From: Arthrobacter sp. ok362
GTDB taxonomy: Bacteria > Actinomycetota > Actinomycetes > Actinomycetales > Micrococcaceae
Assembly (NCBI RefSeq): GCF_900102785.1
Contig: NZ_FNGC01000025.1
Location: 1 to 38,875, forward strand
Length of the DNA stretch: 38,875 nt
Direction: 5' to 3'
Part shown: one piece after another, positions 22,583 to 28,582 of the stretch
Numbering within the stretch: the first letter of the stretch is position 1
How the letters are laid out: each line of letters begins with the position of its first letter
Notes under the pieces: model-generated
Seen by the model: the letters and a program-made list of their open reading frames with translations, nothing else
Databases searched by the model: none
Told to the model about the DNA's origin: nothing
Program-made: the position numbers and the translations under genes

Positions 22583-23392
22583 TTAAGGGTGGACAGGGGC
22601 CTTGGTCGGAACGACGCCGGGCAGGGTCGGGGTGATGCGGCCCGGAACACGCGGCAGGTCCTCGTTGTCATCGCCGTTGCCATCGCCGTTGCCGTTGTTG
22701 CCGTAGCCCGGGAGGGCCGGCGCCGGCATCCCCGGCCGCTGGCCCGGCGTCGGCAGGATACCGTTACGCCCGACGGCGGGCGGCGTGGTGCGCGGCTTGC
22801 GTCCGGCCTTCTTGTCCGAGTCCTCGTCGCCGTCCGATCCCGCGCCCGTACGTGCATTGCTGGATGGGGCAGCCCCGGGAGTTCCTGCGGGCGACGTCGC
22901 GGCAGGAGCAGGGAAGACGGGGATCGAGGCCGGCGACGGCTGGACAGGCTCTGGGGCCTGTGTGGCGTCCCCCTCGGGCTGGAAGATGGCGTCGACGCTC
23001 TGGTTGACGCTGAGCCGGAAGTCCTCGCTGGATGCCGCCACGGCGCCGGCACCAAGGGTCATGGCACCGACGACGGCGCCACCGACGATTGCCAGGCGAC
23101 GCTTCCGGCCGCGGCGCTCGGCGAGGCTCGTGATTCCGGTCGGCAGCGATTCATCGGCGGCGTCCTTCGCGGACTCGACAGCCGGCAGCGCCGTCGTCGT
23201 GGCTGAAGCAGGGGCGGCTGCCCCCGCGGCGAGCAGGGCCGCGAGGTCGGCGCGGGGCGTGGGAGCCGCATCCGGGACCACGGCGCGGAGCTGTTCGAGC
23301 GCGCTCCGGAGCTCGGCCGCGCATTCGAGGCCGGAGTCGCTCAGCATCGCGTGGATGCTGCCATCCTGGTGGGGGTCGCGGGTGCCGGTCAT
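22583..23392 (-). CDS. Membrane partner of ECF sigma factor (putative anti-sigma)
   Basis: A 269-residue protein with an N-terminal cytoplasmic part (1-95), one membrane helix (99-121, after the basic RRGRKRR) and an extracellular Pro/Gly/Asn-rich tail with GNGDGNGDDNED. Its start overlaps the sigma-factor stop by 4 nt, the standard sigma/anti-sigma arrangement. However it has no H-x3-C-x2-C zinc anti-sigma motif and the cytoplasmic part is not recognisable to me, so the anti-sigma role rests on position and topology. It ends against hairpin 22508-22566. Confidence 0.7.
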   Translation of the reverse strand: MTGTRDPHQDGSIHAMLSDSGLECAAELRSALEQLRAVVPDAAPTPRADLAALLAAGAAAPASATTTALPAVESAKDAADESLPTGITSLAERRGRKRRLAIVGGAVVGAMTLGAGAVAASSEDFRLSVNQSVDAIFQPEGDATQAPEPVQPSPASIPVFPAPAATSPAGTPGAAPSSNARTGAGSDGDEDSDKKAGRKPRTTPPAVGRNGILPTPGQRPGMPAPALPGYGNNGNGDGNGDDNEDLPRVPGRITPTLPGVVPTKAPVHP

Positions 23393-23937
23393 GATGCTGC
23401 GTGGTCCTTTTCGGTTACGAGTTCGCGCAGGGCACTGAGCCCGCGGCGCTGAAGCTGTTTGATGGCACCCGGCGTCTTGTCCATGATGCCGGCCACCTGT
23501 TCGATGGAAAGGTCCGCGACGATCCGCAGGACCAGAACTTCGCGCTGCTCCTCATTGAGCCTCGCGAGAGTGTCCGAGATACCGCCCAGGGATCCGAGCG
23601 CCTCGTCCTCGGCCGATGCCGAGTAGCGTGCGTCGTTCAGGGGGTCGTATTCGGCCAGGTGCGGCGTGCGTTCTGCCCGCCGCCTGTAGTCGACCAGCCG
23701 GGCGTGCGCGACGGAGAAAATGAACGTCCGCAGACCCGTGTGGCCGCCGCTCACGCCGGCCAGTTTCGGCAGGATGTCCACGAACACGTCTTGGGTCAGG
23801 GCCTCGGCGTCGTCCACGCCCCGGGCCCGGAAGTAGCCCAGCACGGCCGGGGACATCACCGTGTACACGGCGCTGAAACCTGATGGGTCGCCAGCTAATG
23901 CGGCTGACAATTCGTCGTCGCTTAGCTGCTGTGCCAA
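23389..23937 (-). CDS. ECF-family RNA polymerase sigma factor
   Basis: A 182-residue sigma-70 family protein with sigma-2 and sigma-4 only. Region 2 is at about 25-95 (VLGYFRARGVDDAEALTQDVFVDIL, LRTFIFSVAHARLVDYRRRAERTP, the -10 reading helix) and region 4 at about 120-172 (LARLNEEQREVLVLRIVADLSIEQVAGIMDKTPGAIKQLQRRGLSALRE, -35 helix-turn-helix). TTG start at 23937 with GGAAGGA about 9 nt upstream. It is coupled to the membrane protein gene by an ATGA overlap. A hairpin-rich gap separates it from the Pro/Ala-rich gene upstream. Target promoters unknown. Confidence 0.92.
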   Translation of the reverse strand: MAQQLSDDELSAALAGDPSGFSAVYTVMSPAVLGYFRARGVDDAEALTQDVFVDILPKLAGVSGGHTGLRTFIFSVAHARLVDYRRRAERTPHLAEYDPLNDARYSASAEDEALGSLGGISDTLARLNEEQREVLVLRIVADLSIEQVAGIMDKTPGAIKQLQRRGLSALRELVTEKDHAAS

Positions 23938-23960
23938 GAGGCTGTCCTTCCGTTACTGCT

Positions 23961-24020
23961 GGGGTGCGGCCCCCGTAAGTCTAGCGGCCGCACCCCGGAG
24001 CCCTTCAAAGTGAGGGCTCC
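23961..24020. terminator. Two adjacent hairpins between minus-strand genes
   Basis: GGGGTGCGGCC (23961-23971) pairs with 23986-23996 (11 bp), and GGAGCCCT (23997-24004) pairs with AGGGCTCC (24013-24020). They lie downstream of the gene ending at 24068 and before the sigma-factor start, and could terminate the former or sit in the leader of the latter. Confidence 0.6.
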
Positions 24021-24067
24021 CTCCTTGCTTTCAGACCCGTGCCGGGTCCAGGCTGAACAGCCGGAAA

Positions 24068-24589
24068 TTACTTGTCGTGCTGGGGCAGCTCGACGGACGG
24101 CTGGGCCGGAACGGCCGGGGTTGCCGGGGTTGCCGGGGTTGCCGGGACGCCCTTGGCGCCGGGGACCGCGGGGATGGCCGGGGTCGCCGGAACTGCGGCC
24201 TTGACGTTGGCGTTGGCGCGTGCCTCGCCGGCAGCACCCTTGACGCTGGCGTCGCCCTTGACGGTGGCGCCGTCCTTTGAGTCAACGGAGCCTTCGCCGG
24301 CACCCTCGGTGCCGTCAACGTCGGCGTCGCCCTTGACGGAGCCATCAGTCGACGGCGCCGCCGGAACCGCGGGCACGGCCGGGACGGCGGGCTTTGCCGG
24401 GAGCGTAGGCGTCGCCGGGACGGCCGGAACAGCTGGCGTGGCGGGCGTAGCGTGGTTCACTTCAGCCTGCTCGGTGCCGGACATCTGGGCCGCATTGGCC
24501 AGTCCGATGCCGGAGAAACCTCCGACTGCCAGGATGGCGGCGCCGACAGCGATCTTGGTGGTCTTGCTAACACTCTTCATAACAGACAT
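24068..24589 (-). CDS. Secreted Pro/Ala/Thr-repeat protein
   Basis: A 173-residue exported protein of unknown function. Signal peptide ends near LANA (about residue 33). The mature part has two arms of ATPAVPA-type repeats (starting HATPATPAVPAVPA and AAVPATPAIPAVPG) around an acidic centre with SVKGDADVDG and TVKGDASVKG. No enzyme domain. The arms resemble extended cell-wall-spanning linkers. ATG at 24589 (MSVMKSVSK) is chosen because AAAGG lies 5 nt before it; an ATG at 24580 is also possible. The open frame continues upstream to 25027, but that part lies over the hairpin units and lacks a ribosome site. Upstream are four tandem structured units; downstream is an ECF sigma gene. Confidence 0.75.
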   Translation of the reverse strand: MSVMKSVSKTTKIAVGAAILAVGGFSGIGLANAAQMSGTEQAEVNHATPATPAVPAVPATPTLPAKPAVPAVPAVPAAPSTDGSVKGDADVDGTEGAGEGSVDSKDGATVKGDASVKGAAGEARANANVKAAVPATPAIPAVPGAKGVPATPATPATPAVPAQPSVELPQHDK

Positions 24590-24607
24590 ACATCCTTTGT
24601 TTTTTTG

Positions 24608-24817
24608 GTGGAAGGCGGGCTGCGGCCTCATGGGGGGGCAGTCGACAGCCCACTCTCGCCAGAAAAGGCTGGCCGGCGCCCATGGGGGCAGGCGCCGGCC
24701 GGCACTTACGGTAAAGGGCCGACCGGAGACCAGATGGGGGGAAGGCGCCGGTCGGCACTTACGGTGGAAGGCCAACCGGGTGTTTGGTGGGGGGTCCAAC
24801 ACTCCGGCGGCGCTTAC
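24608..24817 (-). repeat. Four tandem ~53-bp hairpin units upstream of the Pro/Ala-rich gene
   Basis: Units at about 24608-24660, 24661-24710, 24711-24763 and 24764-24817. In + orientation each has a G(T/A)rAAGGC start, a left arm near GGCCrrCCGG, a centre with TGGGGG, a right arm CCGGyCGGC and an end CACTTACG. The middle two have strong stems (GGCCGGCGCC/GGCGCCGGCC and CCGACCGG/CCGGTCGG). They lie just upstream of the gene starting at 24589 and would fall in its 5' leader. I do not recognise them as a known riboswitch. Confidence 0.7.
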
Positions 24818-24893
24818 AAAGGGGTAATCGCTGGGCGGGCCCGAAAGGTTACGCACCAATCGCAAATTTCTTGATTTCTTTTTGGGCCCACCC

Positions 24894-24953
24894 GTTGCGC
24901 TATCGCTTAGCGTCGTTCTCAGAGCTGAGAGCGACCGAAAGCGATAGCGCAAC
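24894..24953. terminator. Long hairpin (repeat type C) after acdS
   Basis: GTTGCGCTATCGCTT (24894-24908) pairs perfectly with the complementary run ending at 24953; the interior GTCG-t-TCTCAG and CTGAGA-g-CGAC extend it. It ends 6 nt beyond the acdS stop and should terminate acdS. It is a sibling of 22508-22566. Confidence 0.85.
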
Positions 24954-24959
24954 AGCTCT

Positions 24960-25970
24960 TCAGGACCGGAAGAGCCCGCTGTAGGCGTTGAGGGCGATCT
25001 GGCCACCCAGGTGGGCGTAAAGGACATTGCTGCCGGCCGGAATCTCCCGGCTTTTCACGAGGTCGATCAGCCCGGCCAGGGATTTGCCCTCGTAGACGGG
25101 GTCGGTGATCATGGCCTCGAGCGAGGCACCCAGGCGGATGGCTTCCAGGGTGGAATCGACCGGAATTCCATAGAGGTCCCCGGCCCAGCCCTCCATGACG
25201 TTGATTTCGTCGTCACGGAGTTCCCGGCCCAGGCCGATCAGCTCGGCGGTGTTCCGGGCAATGCGTTCAACCTGGTCGCGGGTCTTCGTCAGGGTCGCCG
25301 ACGCATCGATGCCGATCACGCGGCGCGGCTTGTCCTGGCCGGCGAAACCCGCGATCATCCCGGCGTGGGTGGAGCCCGTGACGGTGCAGACGACGATCGT
25401 GTCGAAGAAGATGCCGAGCTCGCGCTCCTGCTCTTCCACCTCGTAGGCCCAGTTGGCGAAGCCCAGCCCGCCCAGCCTGTGGTCGGATCCGCCGGCCGGG
25501 ATCGCGTAGGGCTTGCCGCCGGCGGCCTTGACCTCCTCGATCGCGTCCTCCCAGCTGCTGCGGATGCCGATGTCAAAGCCCGCACTCTCCAGCCGGACGT
25601 CGGCGCCCATGATGCGCGAGAGCAGGATATTGCCCACGCGGTCGGACAGCGGATCCGGCCAGTCGACCCAGTTTTCCTGGACCAGGCGGGCCTTGAGGCC
25701 CAGTTTCGCGGCCACCGCCGCGACCTGGCGGGTGTGGTTGGACTGGTAGCCGCCAATCGAGACGAGGGTGTCCGCGCCCTGCGCCAGGGCATCCGGGACG
25801 AAGTATTCAAGCTTGCGAGTCTTGTTCCCGCCAAACGCGAGGCCGCTGTTGACGTCCTCGCGTTTCGCCCAGATCTGCGCCCCGCCCAGATGCGCGCTGA
25901 GCCGCGGCAGCGGGTGGATGGGACTCGGTCCAAACATCAGGGGGTAGCGCTCAAAATCGGTGATGGCCAT
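24960..25970 (-). CDS. acdS: 1-aminocyclopropane-1-carboxylate (ACC) deaminase
   Basis: A 336-residue fold-type II PLP enzyme that cleaves ACC, the plant ethylene precursor, to 2-oxobutyrate and ammonia. RYPLMFGPSPIHPLPRLSAHLGG, the PLP lysine K50 in GGNKTRKLE and SIGGYQSNHT are standard. The residues that separate true ACC deaminases from D-cysteine desulfhydrases are present: Tyr293 and Glu294 in PVYEGKS and Leu321 in HLGG, one off the Pseudomonas UW4 numbers 294, 295 and 322. ATG 25970 with AAGGA 6 nt upstream. Divergent from a GntR/FCD regulator with two operator palindromes between them. ACC deaminase suggests life with plants. Confidence 0.93.
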   Translation of the reverse strand: MAITDFERYPLMFGPSPIHPLPRLSAHLGGAQIWAKREDVNSGLAFGGNKTRKLEYFVPDALAQGADTLVSIGGYQSNHTRQVAAVAAKLGLKARLVQENWVDWPDPLSDRVGNILLSRIMGADVRLESAGFDIGIRSSWEDAIEEVKAAGGKPYAIPAGGSDHRLGGLGFANWAYEVEEQERELGIFFDTIVVCTVTGSTHAGMIAGFAGQDKPRRVIGIDASATLTKTRDQVERIARNTAELIGLGRELRDDEINVMEGWAGDLYGIPVDSTLEAIRLGASLEAMITDPVYEGKSLAGLIDLVKSREIPAGSNVLYAHLGGQIALNAYSGLFRS

Positions 25971-26016
25971 CGTCGGTCCTTGCTCGCGGTGGGAAACGGT
26001 TGGGCAAACAACAAAT

Positions 26017-26032
26017 ATGCAATATATTGCAT
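26017..26032. promoter_or_regulatory. Perfect 16-bp palindrome, GntR operator O1
   Basis: ATGCAATATATTGCAT is a perfect palindrome in the 110-bp gap between acdS and the divergent GntR-family gene. It is AT-rich in a GC-rich region and has the form expected of FCD-type GntR operators. Confidence 0.8.
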
Positions 26033-26066
26033 TGTCGGGTATCGGTTCCGGGAGGACAAGAGGGAT

Positions 26067-26082
26067 ATACGATATGTTGCAT
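26067..26082. promoter_or_regulatory. Second operator copy O2 over the gntR start
   Basis: ATACGATATGTTGCAT matches O1 at 13 of 16 positions and lies exactly 50 bp further on, so the two sites are on about the same face of the helix. It overlaps the likely start codon (26081) of the regulator gene, which fits autorepression, and hints at a leaderless or very short transcript. Confidence 0.65.
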
Positions 26083-26734
26083 GCCCGTTCCCTCACTCGC
26101 CGGAGTCCACAAGCGGCCGCTGCTGCGGGACAACGTCTTTGAGTCGCTCCGGAACGCGATTGTGGACGGCACTTTCGAGCCCGGCGAACGGCTGAAAGAC
26201 ACGGAACTGGAAGCCTGGCTGGGCGTGAGCCGGACACCTATCCGGGAGGCGCTGCTGCGGCTGGAGCGCGCCGGCCTGGTCATAGCGCTGCCGGGCAAGG
26301 CGACCATCGTCGCCCCCTGCGACCAGGCCTCGACCCTGAGCACGCAGCAGGTGGTGGCGGGGCTGCACGAGCTGGCCGCACGCCTGGCCGTCCCGCTCCT
26401 GACCGAGGATCACATCTCCGCCATGGCCGAGGCCAATGCGCGCTTCGAACAGGCCCTGCAGGGCGCGGACGTCGAGTCGGCGCTGCGGGCCGATGACGAT
26501 TTCCACGCCGTCTTCGTCACGGTCGGCGGCAACCCGGTGCTCCGGGATCTCCTGGAACAAACCACCCCTGTCCTGCGCCGGGTGGAGCGGATGCGTTTCG
26601 GCTCCTTTGCCGCCCGGGAATCGGTGGCGCAGCACGCCGAAATCATCCGGCTCGCCCGCCTGGGCGACGCCGAGGCCGCCGCCAAGGCATGCCGGGAGAA
26701 CTGGCTGTCGCTGCGGTTCACGTCCGCAGAGTAG
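26081..26734 (+). CDS. GntR/FCD-family regulator divergent from acdS
   Basis: A 217-residue FadR-subfamily repressor. The winged helix is at about 12-80 (DNVFESLRNAIVDGTFEPGERLKDTELEAWLGVSRTPIREALLRLERAGLVIALPGKATIVAP) and a C-terminal FCD ligand domain follows (residues 95-210) with D-x-x-F-H-x-x and late H residues (ADDDFHAVF, VAQHAEIIRLARLGDAEAA) that bind metal in the family. ATG at 26081 is assigned although no Shine-Dalgarno precedes it; an upstream in-frame start at 26000 would put a Cys-rich, non-conserved segment ahead of the domain. It most likely controls acdS and itself through the palindromes at 26017 and 26067. Confidence 0.88.
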   Translation: MPVPSLAGVHKRPLLRDNVFESLRNAIVDGTFEPGERLKDTELEAWLGVSRTPIREALLRLERAGLVIALPGKATIVAPCDQASTLSTQQVVAGLHELAARLAVPLLTEDHISAMAEANARFEQALQGADVESALRADDDFHAVFVTVGGNPVLRDLLEQTTPVLRRVERMRFGSFAARESVAQHAEIIRLARLGDAEAAAKACRENWLSLRFTSAE

Positions 26735-26766
26735 ACCCGGCTTAGCAGTGGGGCTTGCTTAACTGC

Positions 26767-26808
26767 GACGGCGGCGGGGCGCCCTTTCCAGGGTGACCCG
26801 CCGCCGTC
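26767..26808. terminator. Bidirectional terminator between gntR and purA
   Basis: GACGGCGGCGGG (26767-26778) pairs with CCCGCCGCCGTC (26797-26808), with an extra inner GCCCT/AGGGT pairing. It lies between convergent genes. Confidence 0.85.
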
Positions 26809-26838
26809 GTACGCCAGTTAGTGAAGCGTCAGCCGGTG

Positions 26839-28128
26839 CTAGTCGTTGATGAGGTCGTTGACCACGATCGTCTGGTCGCGGTCCGGGCCGACGCCGATCG
26901 CGGAGAACCGCGTGCCGGAGAGCTTCTCGAGGGCCAGGACATAGTTCCGGGCGTTTTCCGGCAGGTCCTCCAGGGTGCGGGCACCGGTGATGTCCTCGGT
27001 CCAGCCTTCGAAGTACTCGAAGATCGGCTTGGCGTGGTGGAACTCGGTCTGCGTCATGGGCATTTCGTCGTGCCGCACGCCGTCGACGTCGTAGGCCACA
27101 CAGACTGGGATCTGCTCGATGCCCGTCAGCACGTCCAGCTTGGTGACGAAGTAGTCCGTGAAGCCGTTGACGCGGGAGGCGTGGCGCGCCAGCACGGCGT
27201 CGTACCAGCCGCAGCGGCGGGGACGGCCGGTGTTGACGCCGAACTCCCCGCCGGTCTTCTGCAGGTACATGCCCATGTCATCGAACAGTTCGGTGGGGAA
27301 CGGTCCTGCGCCCACGCGGGTGGTGTAGGCCTTGATGATGCCGATGGAACGCGAGATCCGGGTGGGGCCGATGCCTGAGCCCACGGAGGCGCCGCCCGCG
27401 GTCGGGTTCGAGGACGTCACGAAGGGGTACGTGCCGTGGTCAACGTCCAGGAACGTGGCCTGGCCGCCCTCCATGAGGACCACCTTGCCCTCGTCCAGTG
27501 CGGTGTTCAGGACATAGGTGCTGTCGATGACCAGCGGGCGCAGGCGCTCGGCGAAGGACAGGAAGTACTCCACGATCTCGTCCACCTCGATGTCGCGACG
27601 GTTGTAGACCTTGACCAGGAGCTCGTTCTTCTGGCGCAGCGAGCCCTCTACCTTCTGGCGCAGGATCGAGGCGTCAAAGACGTCCTGGACGCGGATGCCG
27701 AGGCGGGCCACCTTGTCCATGTAGGCCGGGCCGATGCCGCGGCCGGTGGTGCCGATGGCGCGGCTGCCGAGGAACCGCTCCGTAACCTTGTCCAGCACCT
27801 GGTGGTAGGGCGCCACGAGGTGCGCGTTGGCGGAGACACGCAACTTGGAGGTGTCCGCGCCGCGGGCCTCCAGCCCGTCGATCTCCTGGAACAGGGCTTC
27901 CAGGTTCACCACGCAGCCGTTGCCGATGATCGGAATCGCGTTCGGGCTCAGGATGCCGGCCGGAAGGAGCTTGAGCTCATACTTCTCACCGCCTACGACG
28001 ACGGTGTGCCCGGCGTTGTTGCCGCCGTTGGGCTTGACGACGTAGTCGACGCGGCCGCCAAGCAGGTCAGTGGCTTTACCTTTGCCTTCGTCGCCCCATT
28101 GGGCTCCGACGATCACGATTGCTGGCAT
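26839..28128 (-). CDS. purA: Adenylosuccinate synthetase
   Basis: Joins IMP and aspartate with GTP to form adenylosuccinate, the first committed step to AMP. A 429-residue protein starting MPAIVIVGAQWGDEGKGKATD, with Asp13 and His41 (NNAGHTVV) as the general base and acid, and TTGRGIGPAYMDK, FVTSSNPTAGGASVGSGIGPT and the C-terminal FSAIGVGPDRDQTI. GTP-binding GDEGKGK is at 12-18. ATG 28128 has GGGGGAGGA 5 nt upstream. It is a stand-alone gene, ending at a bidirectional hairpin. A 23-bp element upstream is shared with purS. Confidence 0.97.
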   Translation of the reverse strand: MPAIVIVGAQWGDEGKGKATDLLGGRVDYVVKPNGGNNAGHTVVVGGEKYELKLLPAGILSPNAIPIIGNGCVVNLEALFQEIDGLEARGADTSKLRVSANAHLVAPYHQVLDKVTERFLGSRAIGTTGRGIGPAYMDKVARLGIRVQDVFDASILRQKVEGSLRQKNELLVKVYNRRDIEVDEIVEYFLSFAERLRPLVIDSTYVLNTALDEGKVVLMEGGQATFLDVDHGTYPFVTSSNPTAGGASVGSGIGPTRISRSIGIIKAYTTRVGAGPFPTELFDDMGMYLQKTGGEFGVNTGRPRRCGWYDAVLARHASRVNGFTDYFVTKLDVLTGIEQIPVCVAYDVDGVRHDEMPMTQTEFHHAKPIFEYFEGWTEDITGARTLEDLPENARNYVLALEKLSGTRFSAIGVGPDRDQTIVVNDLIND

Positions 28129-28460
28129 GGGATCCTCCCCCATTCGTTCGGGCCGAACTCCGTTTGATCCACCAGGTGGTCGCCGCAGCTCAGCGCCGTT
28201 CATGAGAATGCCCCGAATCTACCGCTGCGCTCTTACCCAACGCTAGAGTTCCGGGGCTCTTACCACCCAAGTTTAGCCGAAAACGGTCACCGGCATGGCT
28301 TTGGGTCCTTGCTTGGAGCTTCGAAGGCGTCGACGGCGGCAGCGGACGATTCTTTCTGCTGCATAGCGCTCGTCATAGCTGCATCATCCACCAGGTCAGC
28401 CTCGACACATAGCGGGCACCACTTGCGGGACCACCCGGAGTGGAATTGAGTGGGAGTGAG
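28129..28460. other. Intergenic region between purA and the riboswitch
   Basis: About 330 bp between divergent units. It holds the purA promoter (reading left), the 23-bp element at 28222-28244, and the promoter for the SAM-riboswitch transcript (reading right), not clearly identifiable. TAGATT with an upstream TTGGGT on the minus strand near 28218-28240 is a weak purA -10/-35 candidate with short spacing. No gene is seen. Confidence 0.5.
28222..28244 (+). promoter_or_regulatory. 23-bp element shared with purS upstream region
   Basis: CCGCTGCGC-T-CTTACCCAACGCT, identical to 9311-9333 except one base. It lies 94 nt upstream of the purA start, on the strand opposite to purA. Confidence 0.45.
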
Positions 28461-28577
28461 CATCCCGAGCGGCCGAGGGACCTGGACCGTTGAAGCCGCA
28501 GCGACCTGCCGGACACAGCCTGATTAGCCGCGGCCGTGGCCGGCCACGGTGCTACCGCCAGGACCGATGGAAAGGAA
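28455..28577 (+). ncRNA. SAM-I-type (S-box) riboswitch upstream of methionine synthase gene
   Basis: CATCCCGAGCGGCCGAGGGACC, GTTGAAGCCGCAGCGACC and CACGGTGCTACCGCCAGGACC closely follow the riboswitch at 17085, with the same P2, GAGGGA kink-turn and GGTGCTA core. P1 pairs CATC (28461-28464) with GATG (28566-28569), directly against the ribosome site GGAAAGGAA (28569-28577) of the ATG at 28583. The P3-to-P4 segment differs (CCGCGGCCGTGGCCGGCCACGG), so it is an independent copy of the class. Translational control is likely. Confidence 0.85.
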
Positions 28578-28582
28578 CCGCC

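Noticed and set aside
22540..23055. 171-codon Arg/Ser/Pro-rich open frame within the anti-sigma-like gene
   Set aside because: A frame-shifted shadow of the gene at 22583-23392.
24590..25027. N-terminal extension of the Pro/Ala-rich protein, or repeat protein, through the hairpin units
   Set aside because: The signal peptide starts at 24589 with its own ribosome site; the upstream frame is a translation of the hairpin repeats.
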